From JBAXTE01 sp037130365 (GTDB taxonomy: Bacteria > Bacteroidota > Bacteroidia > Bacteroidales > WCHB1-69), in NCBI GenBank assembly GCA_037130365.1, contig JBAXTE010000007.1, positions 1 through 64,000 on the forward strand: a DNA stretch of 64,000 bases, written 5' to 3'. How positions within the stretch are numbered: position 1 is the stretch's first letter; the number at the start of each line of letters is the position of its first letter. The position numbers and the translations under genes were made by a program. Shown in pieces: positions 27,185-36,890 of the stretch. The notes under the pieces are model-generated. The model was not told the DNA's origin, did no database searches, and was given only the letters and a program-made list of their open reading frames with translations.

Positions 27185-29299
27185 ATGAAAACACAATACT
27201 TAATTCTCCTTATTACAATAATAGCTATTTCAAAAATTTCAGCACAAAATAATGATTCTACTAAAACATTCAACTTAAAAGAATTTATTGTTTATGAAAG
27301 TGCAAGCAAAACGGACTCTTCTTCTTACGGACTGTTCGGTAAAACAAATATAAAGGATATCCCGTTTTCGGTAAATGCAATCAATGCAAAAATCATTGAA
27401 AATACATCTTCTCATAATTTAATAGATGCACTTAAAACAATTCCATCCGTTGTTCCCACTTTAGCACCAAATAATGATGAAAGGGGATTAACAAACACAA
27501 CAATAAGAGGTTTTGCCCCAAATTATATGCTTGATGGAATGGTTGTAAACTCATACCACATTCCATTGGTTGAGAATGTTGAAAAAATTGAAGTTTTAAA
27601 TGGATTAAATAGTTTTTTTTACGGATTTTCATCATTTGGAGGAACTATAAATTTTATCACAAAAAAGCCAGTAGTTGCATCATTAGCAAGTGTTAGCATG
27701 GGCTTATACAGTAAAGGTGTGTTTTATAATAATATTGATTTGGGTGGTGCAATCACAAAAAACAAACGATTGACTTATCGTTTAAATAATTATGTTGAAA
27801 ATGGCGAAACCTATATTAAAAATCAGAAGCAAAATAAACTTTCGTTAATTGGTTCATTAAATTATCAACTTTTATCGAATACAAATCTTCGTATTGATCT
27901 TAATCATCAAAACAGTATAATAGAAGGTCAACAGAATGTTTTTACCGTTAATCCATCAAACAACATTTTTCTTCCTTCCATTTCGGCTTTTGACGCCCAA
28001 ACGCTTTATGGCCAACCATGGACTTATAGCAAACTTCGATTCACTCAAATTGGAATTAGTTTAGATTCTAAATTGTCGGAGGTTTTTAATGTTCGGATTG
28101 CTTATAGATATGGAGATGCGTGGTGGAAGTATAATTATGTTATAAGTTCGTTTACCGATAATTTAGGGAATTACAATGAATATGATAAAGATTTTGGCTC
28201 TAATCAACGATATTACAATTCGGGTTATGCTTTGGTTGATGCTTCTTTCAATACTTTTAAAATGCATCACGATATCACTTTTGGTTATTCCGGGAACAAT
28301 ACATTAATTCATTTTGGGGGTAATCCAAGTACTTCCATACTTTTAGGTAAGTTTAATTTGGCAAAACCCGTTTATGTTACAATGCCCGATACAATTCCTT
28401 CATTAACAGACAATAGAACTAGTTACAATCAATATTATTATCATACAGTTATGTTTAGCGATAAGATTACAATAAATAAATACATTTCAACAATTGTTGG
28501 ATTAAGTAAAGCGATATACATAACAAAGCGTACCACAGGGAATATGACCCAAACTGGAACTGCCGATTATACTCAAAATACGATATTACCATGTGCCTCC
28601 TTTATAATAAAACCCACAAAAAATATTTCATTTTACAGTTCATATATGCAGGGTGTTGGCATTGGTGGAATTGCACCAGATATTGCAAAAAATGCTGGAG
28701 AAATGCTAAACCCAAGCATTAACGATCAAATAGAGATTGGAGCCAAAGCAATGTTTAAAAAGATAAATATGTCGCTTGCATTCTTTAAAATAAATGCCGT
28801 AAATGAATATATCGACCCAACTGACTCTATTTACAAACAAGATGGAAGAGAAGTGCATCAAGGGGTTGAACTAAATTTTTCTGGAACGATTTTTAAAAAC
28901 CTATTCGTAATAGGTGGGATTTCTATTATGGATGTAAAAGTTACTCGTGCGCTTAATAATCCAAAAATTGAAGGCAAAATTCCTCAAAATGTACCATTAA
29001 ACAATTTAAGTTTATTGTTAGAATATTCGATTCCGTTCGTTAAGGGAATTTCGGTTTCTGCTGGAGGAACATATTGTGATAAACGTCCGGTTGATGCTAC
29101 AAATCTTGAATTTATTAACTCATATTATATTCTTGATGCTGGTGTTAGATTTAAAACGCTTTTAAGTAATCGAAAAACAACCTTTAATTTAAGTGTAAAC
29201 AACCTCCTTAACACCAAATATTTTGCTTCATATACTTCAACTGGTGTACGTTTGGGTTTGCCTAGATTGGTTTCGATATCGGCAAAAATTGAATTGTAA
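27185..29299 (+). CDS. TonB-dependent receptor, siderophore type
   Basis: I start at MKTQYLILL (27185), because the longer frame from 27086 adds 33 residues ahead of a clear signal peptide ending KISAQ. The 704-aa product has a plug domain with IPFSVNAINAKIIENT, DALKTIPSVVP and TTIRGFAPNYMLDG, ending in GGTINFITKKP. A 22-strand barrel of about 530 residues and a C-terminal strand ending SAKIEL follow. The plug is of the FhuA/FpvA/siderophore kind. It has no N-terminal carboxypeptidase-like domain, so it is not SusC. It would import a metal chelate through the outer membrane. It is divergent from the PqqD/ATP-grasp set and 45 bp before the MerT-hydrolase gene. Confidence 0.88.
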   Translation: MKTQYLILLITIIAISKISAQNNDSTKTFNLKEFIVYESASKTDSSSYGLFGKTNIKDIPFSVNAINAKIIENTSSHNLIDALKTIPSVVPTLAPNNDERGLTNTTIRGFAPNYMLDGMVVNSYHIPLVENVEKIEVLNGLNSFFYGFSSFGGTINFITKKPVVASLASVSMGLYSKGVFYNNIDLGGAITKNKRLTYRLNNYVENGETYIKNQKQNKLSLIGSLNYQLLSNTNLRIDLNHQNSIIEGQQNVFTVNPSNNIFLPSISAFDAQTLYGQPWTYSKLRFTQIGISLDSKLSEVFNVRIAYRYGDAWWKYNYVISSFTDNLGNYNEYDKDFGSNQRYYNSGYALVDASFNTFKMHHDITFGYSGNNTLIHFGGNPSTSILLGKFNLAKPVYVTMPDTIPSLTDNRTSYNQYYYHTVMFSDKITINKYISTIVGLSKAIYITKRTTGNMTQTGTADYTQNTILPCASFIIKPTKNISFYSSYMQGVGIGGIAPDIAKNAGEMLNPSINDQIEIGAKAMFKKINMSLAFFKINAVNEYIDPTDSIYKQDGREVHQGVELNFSGTIFKNLFVIGGISIMDVKVTRALNNPKIEGKIPQNVPLNNLSLLLEYSIPFVKGISVSAGGTYCDKRPVDATNLEFINSYYILDAGVRFKTLLSNRKTTFNLSVNNLLNTKYFASYTSTGVRLGLPRLVSISAKIEL

Positions 29300-29344
29300 G
29301 ATTAATTATAGTTTTAAGGTAAATGAAAAAAATATAAAATAAAG

Positions 29345-30391
29345 ATGAAGAAAATTAAAACGAACATTGTGTCATTTTTTGGAAGTTTGGCTGCTTTTAT
29401 TCCATTTCTTGGGGCATGTCCTGGGGCTGCCTGTACTTCCTGTGGAGGAACTTGTATCACGCCCGTAATTTCAATATTTGGAATATCTTTAAGTGGTTTT
29501 TTTAGTTCCAATTTATGGAATATTATGCAACCAATATTAATTGCAATTAGTGGGGTGTTATTTACTATTGCATATTTTTCCATTTATAAAAATAAACCAA
29601 CCAGTAATCATTGTAATTCGCCAGAATGTAAACTTAATCCATCAAAAACAAAAAAATCTGCAAATTACGCTAAAATTGTATTTTGGATTAGCTTGATCTT
29701 GAGCGTTTTCCTATTCACATACACCATTATTATAAACAATATAAATCAAGAGATTTCAATAAACAAATCAAAAAGCATTTCAAAACAAAATTCTGTTTAT
29801 GGCTTTTTTGATGTTGATTGTCTTTATTGGGACGAAAATTCTAAATCACTTGCTTGCAAAAAAGGACGGGTAGAACCCATTTCCGAAAAAGTTTATACAC
29901 TTCACAAATTTGCAAGTAAAAAGAATATTCCCATGCTTTTTACTACTTGTTGTTCGGCAAATATGCCCACTAAAACCGACATGAAGAGTGCTGGAATGCT
30001 CTTTATCCCGTTAGATTCCATAGATAATAGCTGGAAAAGCAATGTTGAAGAAACACAAACATTTTACATCGCAAAAAATGCTTATGGAAATCCTAAAATG
30101 AACTATGATAAAAGAGCAGTGGATATGTTTAAAGATAATAAAAACATCAACAGTTTACTTGATGTAATGGGGATTAAGAATTGGATTGTCTTTGGTGATG
30201 CATTTGAACTTTGTACCGTTTCTGCCATTAATGGTCTTTTAGATAGAGGTTATAAGGTTACCGTTTTAGAAGATGTTATTATTTCATCGCATTCTGGAGA
30301 TGAAAATCAACGAAAACAAATACTTGAAGCATATAAAAAAAGAGGGATAATAGTCAAAAAGTTTGATGATATTATTAATTCCGAAAAATAG
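29345..30391 (+). CDS. MerT-like membrane domain fused to isochorismatase-like cysteine hydrolase
   Basis: This 348-aa protein looks like a fusion. Residues 1-130 have the layout of MerT mercury importers: three membrane helices, a Cys cluster in the first (C25, C30, C33, C37), a Cys pair in the loop between the second and third (C90, C95) and FWI in the third. Residues about 150-345 resemble the isochorismatase/nicotinamidase fold: D156 in GFFDVD, a Lys near 257, and C290 in FELCTVSAINGLLDRGYKVTVLEDVI. By the MerT topology the hydrolase half would be periplasmic, like MerP in MerTP fusions. It probably takes over a metal or ligand from the TonB receptor encoded 45 bp upstream. The hydrolase substrate is unknown. 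Confidence 0.75.
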   Translation: MKKIKTNIVSFFGSLAAFIPFLGACPGAACTSCGGTCITPVISIFGISLSGFFSSNLWNIMQPILIAISGVLFTIAYFSIYKNKPTSNHCNSPECKLNPSKTKKSANYAKIVFWISLILSVFLFTYTIIINNINQEISINKSKSISKQNSVYGFFDVDCLYWDENSKSLACKKGRVEPISEKVYTLHKFASKKNIPMLFTTCCSANMPTKTDMKSAGMLFIPLDSIDNSWKSNVEETQTFYIAKNAYGNPKMNYDKRAVDMFKDNKNINSLLDVMGIKNWIVFGDAFELCTVSAINGLLDRGYKVTVLEDVIISSHSGDENQRKQILEAYKKRGIIVKKFDDIINSEK

Positions 30392-30461
30392 ATGCTGTAA
30401 AATGTATTCCGTATTACGAGGATTAGTCTCTTACAAATATCGAATCTTAAAATAATTATCA

Positions 30462-31088
30462 ATGAAAAAAAATCTAATGTTATTCGTGCTTTTAGCCTTA
30501 TCCTTGGTTTTTATTCAATGTAATCCTACGCAAAAAGAGAAGTCGAATAAATTACCCAAAATAAAGATGGGAAAATTTACCGATACAAGAGATGGGAGAA
30601 TTTATAGCGCTGTAAAAATTGAAAATCAAACTTGGATGGCCGAAAATTTAAACTTTTCGTCAGATAGTAGTTGGTATTATAACAACGACAGTTTGAATTA
30701 TTCAAAATATGGGCGTTTATATACTTTTGATGCTGCAAAAATTGCATGTCCAAAGGGATGGCATCTGCCTTTTGAAAGTGATTGGAATTTGCTAATCAGT
30801 AATTTGGGTGGTAAAAATTTAGCGGGAGGTAAGCTAAAAACAAAGACAGATTGGAAAGCCCCGAATATTGGAGCTTCTAATTTTTCGAAATTTTCCGCAC
30901 TTCCTAGTGGCTATTATGATGTTAGTTTGAATGAGTTTTTTCTTGAAAAAATAAATGCAAATTTTTGGATTGACAACAAAAGTGCAAAACCTCCAAAATA
31001 TATAAGTATCTATTTTGATGCTTCAGAAGTAATAATAACAAAGCCATATAAAAATTATGGTCTTTGTATAAGGTGTGTTAAAGATTAA
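30462..31088 (+). CDS. FISUMP-domain lipoprotein
   Basis: The 208-aa product has a lipobox ending FIQC (lipid on Cys20). Residues about 43-207 form a FISUMP domain (Fibrobacter succinogenes major paralogous domain, related to Lcl). Marks are the start DTRDGRIYSAVKIENQTWMAENLNF, then GRLYTFDAA, CPKGWHLPFESDW and the end GLCIRCVKD. It is a surface or periplasmic lipoprotein of unknown role. It follows the MerT-hydrolase gene by 70 bp and may be the last gene of that transcript. Confidence 0.82.
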   Translation: MKKNLMLFVLLALSLVFIQCNPTQKEKSNKLPKIKMGKFTDTRDGRIYSAVKIENQTWMAENLNFSSDSSWYYNNDSLNYSKYGRLYTFDAAKIACPKGWHLPFESDWNLLISNLGGKNLAGGKLKTKTDWKAPNIGASNFSKFSALPSGYYDVSLNEFFLEKINANFWIDNKSAKPPKYISIYFDASEVIITKPYKNYGLCIRCVKD

Positions 31089-31218
31089 AAGCGACTTTTT
31101 CGTTGATTAAATATATTTGACAAAAACTTAACACATCACGTTTGTATAAATAACACGAACTTAAGGCTTTGTGTTGTAATTTAAAAATATATGCAAAATA
31201 AAGTTTACACTAAAATAA

Positions 31219-31236
31219 TTTAGGGTTAACCCTAAA
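31219..31236. promoter_or_regulatory. 18-bp perfect palindrome before the phosphatase operon
   Basis: TTTAGGGTTAACCCTAAA is a perfect palindrome 35 bases before the ATG of the first phosphatase gene. A weak -7-like TTTCTTTG lies at 31252-31259, which would place the palindrome over the -33 region. This position suits an operator for a dimeric regulator. Which regulator is unknown. Confidence 0.6.
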
Positions 31237-31271
31237 GATAAAGTAAATATTTTTCTTTGCTACAAAAAAAC

Positions 31272-32477
31272 ATGAAAAACACTTTATCTTTTTTAATGAT
31301 TATGCTTTGTTTGAACGCATTTTCACAAGAATACAGATATCACAAAGCCCAACTTCATTGTCACTCTACCAATAGTGATGGAAATATGAGTCCGCAAACG
31401 GTGGCTCAGCAGTATTTGTCAAAAGGATATGAAATATTGTTTCTAACTGATCACAATCACATGACTCCTTCCTCCGATTATTTTCAGGAAGGGCTGTTAA
31501 CATTCAACTCCGAAGAATATACTTTTGATAAACACATTAATGGGTTTTTTCTGGACCACACGGTTGATGCAACTGGCTTTACCGTTCAGCAGGCAATAGA
31601 TTCAATTAAAGCACAAGGTGGTTTATGCCAATTTAATCATCCTGTAGTTGCCGCTACAAATGATTGGAGTTATACATATTCTCAATTTATGGAACTTCAC
31701 AACGGTCCTGATTTAATTGAAATTCACAATGCTGGAACCGACATGATTCCATTGGGAACATTTAACAGAGCCATTTGGGATTCTATCTTGTCAAGCAATA
31801 AAATTATTTGGGGTACATCTACGGACGATATGCATAAATTGACGGAAGGATTAGTTATTCCTACCATTGATATTGGCTGGGTTATGATTCGATGCAATAC
31901 TCTGAGCGAAGATTCAGTTTATGCAGCATTATTAAGAGGTGATTTTTATGGAACCAACGGTATTGAAATTTCTCATTACTCTGTAGAGGGTAATACAATA
32001 AATATCTCTTCGACAAACGCAACAAAAATTAAATTTTTTGGTGATAATGGACAATTGTATTTCGAAGTTAACGGTTCATCAGCCACATATAGGCGAACAA
32101 ATCAAAAATATCTCCGAATCGAACTCGAAAACAACGGGACATACGGTGTTGGTGCAAAATATGCTTTTACTCAACCCGTATTTTTTAATTCAACTTCTGA
32201 TGTTGAAAATAATATCGATTTTCAACATAATCTATCTATTTATCCAAACCCATGTACCGACAAATTAAATGTATGTTTTAATACCGAAAGGGAATCGAAA
32301 ATTCTGTTTGAGATATATGATTTGACGGGCAAAATATTGATGTCGGAAAACAATAGCACGCCAAATGCAGGATTCAATGACCTACCTTATGATGTTTCAA
32401 AACTTAAGCCTGGAATTTATTTGAATAAAATTACGATTAATGGGGTTCGGTTTGTTAGAAAAATCACTAAAATTTAA
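31272..32477 (+). CDS. T9SS-exported PHP-domain metal-dependent phosphoesterase
   Basis: I start at the ATG at 31272 (MKNTLSFLM); the in-frame TTG at 31257 adds five residues. A signal peptide ends FSQ. The PHP domain begins with the metal motif QLHCHSTNSDG, then FLTDHNH, QFNHP and a TSTDDMHK segment. Residues about 320-401 form a T9SS type A sorting domain (IYPNPCTDK, then GIYLNKITINGV). The enzyme should be exported and hydrolyse a phosphoester outside the cell. It is the first of six tightly spaced genes (33 bp to the next) of a phosphate-scavenging set. Confidence 0.85.
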   Translation: MKNTLSFLMIMLCLNAFSQEYRYHKAQLHCHSTNSDGNMSPQTVAQQYLSKGYEILFLTDHNHMTPSSDYFQEGLLTFNSEEYTFDKHINGFFLDHTVDATGFTVQQAIDSIKAQGGLCQFNHPVVAATNDWSYTYSQFMELHNGPDLIEIHNAGTDMIPLGTFNRAIWDSILSSNKIIWGTSTDDMHKLTEGLVIPTIDIGWVMIRCNTLSEDSVYAALLRGDFYGTNGIEISHYSVEGNTINISSTNATKIKFFGDNGQLYFEVNGSSATYRRTNQKYLRIELENNGTYGVGAKYAFTQPVFFNSTSDVENNIDFQHNLSIYPNPCTDKLNVCFNTERESKILFEIYDLTGKILMSENNSTPNAGFNDLPYDVSKLKPGIYLNKITINGVRFVRKITKI

Positions 32478-32510
32478 ATTAATAATCATAAACCATAAAA
32501 ATCAAATCAA

Positions 32511-33413
32511 ATGAAAAAATTACTATTACTTTTGTTTATAACAGTTTCGATTGCTGGATTCTCTCAACAATCTGTAGATGTTCGTGTAACCTCAGCAACG
32601 GATGATGCCGAAGAGTGCATCGAAGACAATGTTTTTGTGAATATCGGAGATGTAACAACCGATAATCCCGAACTAGAAATGATTTACGACGACAATGTAA
32701 TTCGATTAACTCATCTTAAAATCGGATTGCTTTTTAGAAATATCAACATCCCTCAGGGAGCAATAATCACAAATGCGTTTTTAAAATTTACATGTAAGCA
32801 ATCGTCTTCGGATATTGTGAATTTGTTTATTCAAGGACAAAACAGCGATAATCCTGAAACTTTTATGGATAATAGCTGGGATATTTCTTCACGCCCATTG
32901 ACAACCTCAGGCATTAATTGGGCTCCACAAGGCTGGTATGTTGTTGATGAATCTGGTACAAGCCAACGCACACCTGATTTGAGCAGCATCATTCAAGAAA
33001 TTGTAGATCGTAGTGCATGGGTTAATGGAAATTCGATAGCTTTTGTTGTTAGCGGTACAGGCAAATCCAGAACAGCATATTCATACGACGGAGAATCGAC
33101 CAAAGCTCCTCTTTTACATATTGAGTATTCATTTGTTGGTGTTGATGATTTGAATAAGAGTTTTGAAACTTCATTCAGTCCAAATCCCGCAAGTTCATTT
33201 TTTAATTTAAAAATGAATCCAGAAAATAATAAAAATATTGTTTTTAAAATCTTTAATCAATTGGGTGAAGATGTAAAAGATTTCTCATACATTAATAACG
33301 GAGATGGGTCGTATAGGTTTGATATACAATCAATTAAAAATGGCATATACTATTTAAGTATTTGTACCAAAGAAAGCAAAAAAGCCATAAAAATAATTAT
33401 TAGCAACAATTAA
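32511..33413 (+). CDS. T9SS-exported DNRLRE-like beta-sandwich protein
   Basis: The 300-aa product has a signal peptide ending GFSQ. The domain at about residues 22-205 has the look of a DNRLRE-type jelly-roll: a repeated hydrophobic pattern, ILTNAFLK-like strand (AIITNAFLKFTC) and a final YSYDGESTKAPLLHIEY that is typical of these domains. A T9SS sorting domain follows (FSPNPASSFF, then GIYYLSICTKES). No catalytic motif is visible. In other Bacteroidota, such modules are found with extracellular hydrolases, so it may help bind substrate or the surface. Confidence 0.75.
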   Translation: MKKLLLLLFITVSIAGFSQQSVDVRVTSATDDAEECIEDNVFVNIGDVTTDNPELEMIYDDNVIRLTHLKIGLLFRNINIPQGAIITNAFLKFTCKQSSSDIVNLFIQGQNSDNPETFMDNSWDISSRPLTTSGINWAPQGWYVVDESGTSQRTPDLSSIIQEIVDRSAWVNGNSIAFVVSGTGKSRTAYSYDGESTKAPLLHIEYSFVGVDDLNKSFETSFSPNPASSFFNLKMNPENNKNIVFKIFNQLGEDVKDFSYINNGDGSYRFDIQSIKNGIYYLSICTKESKKAIKIIISNN

Positions 33414-33452
33414 AATGTTTGAGATTAAGAAATCATTTTTAATAGAAATAAA

Positions 33453-35300
33453 ATGAAAAAAATATATCTACATTTTTTTTTAATATTATTCTGTTATTCG
33501 ATGCAAGCACAGGAAAATGCATTTCCCGACAGAATAGTTGTTGATCCTTTGTATAAGCCATTTTATCATGGAGTAGCTTCGGGAGATCCGTTGACCGACC
33601 GAGTAATTCTCTGGACAAGAGTTACTCCTGAATCAGGACAAAATGGAAATATTCCCGTTATTTGGAAAGTAGCTACCGACACTTTATTTCAAAACATCGT
33701 GGCTACTGGAACTTTTGTCACCGACCAATCACGTGATTATACGGTTAAGGTTGATGTTTCGGGATTGGAACCAAATAAATGGTATTATTATGTTTTTTAC
33801 GCACTGAACAAATATTCTGTAATTGGACGTACACGAACTTTTCCCGATGGCTACACCGATAGTATAAGATTTGCTACCGTTTCGGGATCTAACTATAACG
33901 CAGGCTATTTTAATGCTTACCGCACATTAGCCAATCGAAACGATATTGATGCAATTTTTCATCTTGGCGATTATATTTATGAATATGCGAATAATGAGTA
34001 TGGAACAAATCCTAACCGAACACTCGATCCATTAACGGAATGTATTAGTTTAGACAGTTATGAACTCCGATATTCTCATTACAGACTCGATGAAGATTTG
34101 AAATTTGCCCACCAACAATATCCTTGGTTTGTGATTTGGGATGATCACGAAACAGCTAATAATAGTTACAAAGACGGAGCAGAAAATCATCAGGCTGGAG
34201 AAGGCGATTGGCACGATAGAATGATGGCAGGAGTTCGGGCATACTTAAACTGGATGCCAATTAGGGAACAAGATCCTAATAATCCGTTGAAAATAAATAG
34301 AAAAGTAGCAATAGGTGATTTAACAGAAATAATTTTTCTGGAATCTAGATACACAGCACGAGATAATCAAAGTATAAACATTGATGACCCCGCTAAAACA
34401 ATGCTTGGAGAAGAACAACGAAACTGGCTGTTAAATTCGCTCGACTCTTCAAATACTATCTGGAAAACGATTGCTCAACAAGTTATGTTTGCTCCACTCG
34501 AAATACCAATTTACGGACCAGCAAACAAGGATCAATGGGATGGATATCGTTTTGAACGACATTTAATTCAACAACATATTCATGATTATAATAACAATGT
34601 TGTTGTTTTAACTGGAGATATTCATACTTCATGGGCAAATGATTTACCTTTAAATAAAACATCTTATAATTCTACAACTGGCGCTGGTTCCATCGGTGTG
34701 GAGTTTGTAACTCCGAGTATTACATCAAAATCCTTTCCATTTAATGTAGGTGTGAGCGTAATAAAAACTGCTAATCCGTGGATAAAATATGCCGATTTGA
34801 CAAACAAAGGATATAATATTATTGATATTAATCGCAATAGAATTCAGGCAGACTGGTACTTTGTAAACACCATTGACAATCGCGAACAAGTTGAAAGTTA
34901 TGGTGACGGATGGATCGATAGCCTGAACCAAAATCATTTGGAACATGCAAGTAGTAGAGCTACTCGTACCCAAACTCCACCTGTATTTGCACCCGCATTT
35001 GCGTTTATTGATCATACTTCAATAGATAAAAACAACGACGAAGTTATCGTTTTTGGGATATATCCAAATCCTGTAATTAACACTTTTACCATTCAATATT
35101 ATTTAACCGAAGCTCGTAAAATCAGTCTAAAAATTGTCGATATAAGTGGAGTTGAGGTTTTTAGCAAAGAACTTGGGGTTGTCAATTCGGGTATTCAGTA
35201 TTCTAATATCGATATTTCGAACCTGAAAAGTGGGACATATATCGTGTCTATTTATTCTGGCAATACAAAGTTGCATTTCAATAAAATTATTAAAAAATAA
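33453..35300 (+). CDS. T9SS-exported PhoD-family alkaline phosphatase
   Basis: The 615-aa product has a signal peptide ending SMQAQ, an N-terminal Ig-like PhoD_N domain starting FYHGVASGDPLTDRVILWTR, and the PhoD metallophosphatase domain. Metal motifs are HLGDYIYEY, WDDHETANN and LTGDIHTSW. The C-terminus is a T9SS sorting domain (IYPNPVINT, GTYIVSIYSG). In B. subtilis PhoD a Cys in the SCS-type motif holds the iron; here the codon is GGA and the motif reads VSGSNYNAGYF (Gly145). The enzyme may use a different metal set or have altered activity. It removes phosphate from mono- and diesters outside the cell. It sits in the six-gene phosphatase operon. Confidence 0.88.
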   Translation: MKKIYLHFFLILFCYSMQAQENAFPDRIVVDPLYKPFYHGVASGDPLTDRVILWTRVTPESGQNGNIPVIWKVATDTLFQNIVATGTFVTDQSRDYTVKVDVSGLEPNKWYYYVFYALNKYSVIGRTRTFPDGYTDSIRFATVSGSNYNAGYFNAYRTLANRNDIDAIFHLGDYIYEYANNEYGTNPNRTLDPLTECISLDSYELRYSHYRLDEDLKFAHQQYPWFVIWDDHETANNSYKDGAENHQAGEGDWHDRMMAGVRAYLNWMPIREQDPNNPLKINRKVAIGDLTEIIFLESRYTARDNQSINIDDPAKTMLGEEQRNWLLNSLDSSNTIWKTIAQQVMFAPLEIPIYGPANKDQWDGYRFERHLIQQHIHDYNNNVVVLTGDIHTSWANDLPLNKTSYNSTTGAGSIGVEFVTPSITSKSFPFNVGVSVIKTANPWIKYADLTNKGYNIIDINRNRIQADWYFVNTIDNREQVESYGDGWIDSLNQNHLEHASSRATRTQTPPVFAPAFAFIDHTSIDKNNDEVIVFGIYPNPVINTFTIQYYLTEARKISLKIVDISGVEVFSKELGVVNSGIQYSNIDISNLKSGTYIVSIYSGNTKLHFNKIIKK

Positions 35301-35322
35301 AACTAATATAATAAACCAAATA

Positions 35323-36864
35323 ATGATGAAAAAAAGTTTAATAGTGTTTATTTTAGTGATGGTAACGAACATTGTATTTTCACAAAAAAATACTCAAACA
35401 ACCGATTCTGTTTACAATAAGAAAGACACTACTGTTGGTATGAAAATATCAGGGTATGTTCAAACGGAATATCAACATTTTTTCATACCAGAAGAAATCG
35501 GGGGTGCTACTCCATATTTTGCAACATTTGCAGGAGGTAATTTTGTAGGACGATGGTCGAATAATCGCTTTATGATTCGCCGAGGACGAATAAAAATTGC
35601 GCATAACTCCCAAAATACGGAAGCCGTTTTTTCTATGGATGCTACAGAAAGAGGAATTGGAGTTAAAGATTTATATGTAAAAGGCACTGAACCTTTTTGG
35701 GGTGCATTAAGTCTTACCGCAGGGATACAAAATCGTCCATTTGGTTATGAAGTTAGTTACTCTTCTTCTTTACGAGAAACACCCGAAAGATCCAGAGTTA
35801 TTCAAACAATTTTTCCTTATGAGCGGGATTTGGGAGCTGTTTTGTCTTTTCAAATGCCTAAAAAATCAGCATTTCATTTTATAAAACTTGATTTTGGAAT
35901 TTTAAATGGAAATGCCATTAATTACGAAACAGATGCTCACAAAGATATAGTGGCACGAATTAAAATCACCAATCCAATTAAATCATCGTTTATTGATTAC
36001 AGTTTCGGATTCTCAATTTATTCTGGATCAATAAATCATATTAGTAATGTTGACGGTACAAATATTACAAAAAAGTGGCTTTTTAAAATGGGAACAGTCG
36101 CTGATACTTTAGCAGACGCATCAACCAAATGTTTTGTAATAGACACTCTTTTCGCAAGAGATAAAAGCGATTCAGTAAAAAATTATAGACTGCAAACCCT
36201 AGGAGCAATGGTTGATAGAAAATATTATGGGGTGGATGCACAAGTAAGTATAAAATTTCCATGGGGAAAAACCACATTAAGAGGCGAATATATTTGGGGA
36301 TCGCAACCAGCACTTTTGTATAACACACTGACAGATAATTACATGTATAATGCAATGAATTCATTTAGTCCAACTGGACCTGTAAATGGTTTATCGTTTC
36401 CCAATTTCTCTCCCCCACAAGCTAACTACGCTGTAGCAGTAAAACCAACAGAAAACTATCATCACACATTTTTGCGGAATTTCAAAGGTTATTACTTCTA
36501 CCTTATTCAAGATATATTAAACACAGGACATCAAATTGTTGTAAAATATGATTTTTATGACCCAAACACCGATATTAGCGGTAAACAAATAGACTTGTAT
36601 TATTATAAAAAAGGGACAACTACACCATTGGGATTAACAGGTCTTTCTCCTGCCGATGTTGCCTTTTGGACCCTTGGAATAGGATACAATTATAACTTTG
36701 ACAACCACTATTCGGTTATGATTTATTACGAAATGATTCATAATGAAATAACCTCGTTACCGAAGTATGAAGGAGATTTAATTCAAGGTAAAAATCCATC
36801 TGTTGGCTACGATAAAGACATTAAGGACAATAACTTAACGATTCGAATACAATATAAATTTTAA
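35323..36864 (+). CDS. Phosphate-selective porin O/P family protein
   Basis: I start at the ATGATG pair at 35323/35326; the longer frame from 35230 runs through the end of the phosphatase gene. The 514-aa product has a signal peptide ending IVFSQ and the OprO/OprP barrel pattern: ISGYVQTEYQH at the front, NRFMIRRGRIKIAH, then GIQNRPFGYEVSYSSSLRETPERS and a C-terminal strand ending IRIQYKF with terminal Phe. OprP-type porins pass phosphate or polyphosphate. It lies between two phosphatase genes, so it probably takes up the phosphate they release. Confidence 0.88.
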   Translation: MMKKSLIVFILVMVTNIVFSQKNTQTTDSVYNKKDTTVGMKISGYVQTEYQHFFIPEEIGGATPYFATFAGGNFVGRWSNNRFMIRRGRIKIAHNSQNTEAVFSMDATERGIGVKDLYVKGTEPFWGALSLTAGIQNRPFGYEVSYSSSLRETPERSRVIQTIFPYERDLGAVLSFQMPKKSAFHFIKLDFGILNGNAINYETDAHKDIVARIKITNPIKSSFIDYSFGFSIYSGSINHISNVDGTNITKKWLFKMGTVADTLADASTKCFVIDTLFARDKSDSVKNYRLQTLGAMVDRKYYGVDAQVSIKFPWGKTTLRGEYIWGSQPALLYNTLTDNYMYNAMNSFSPTGPVNGLSFPNFSPPQANYAVAVKPTENYHHTFLRNFKGYYFYLIQDILNTGHQIVVKYDFYDPNTDISGKQIDLYYYKKGTTTPLGLTGLSPADVAFWTLGIGYNYNFDNHYSVMIYYEMIHNEITSLPKYEGDLIQGKNPSVGYDKDIKDNNLTIRIQYKF

Positions 36865-36890
36865 ACAAAAATCACATAACAATTATTATT

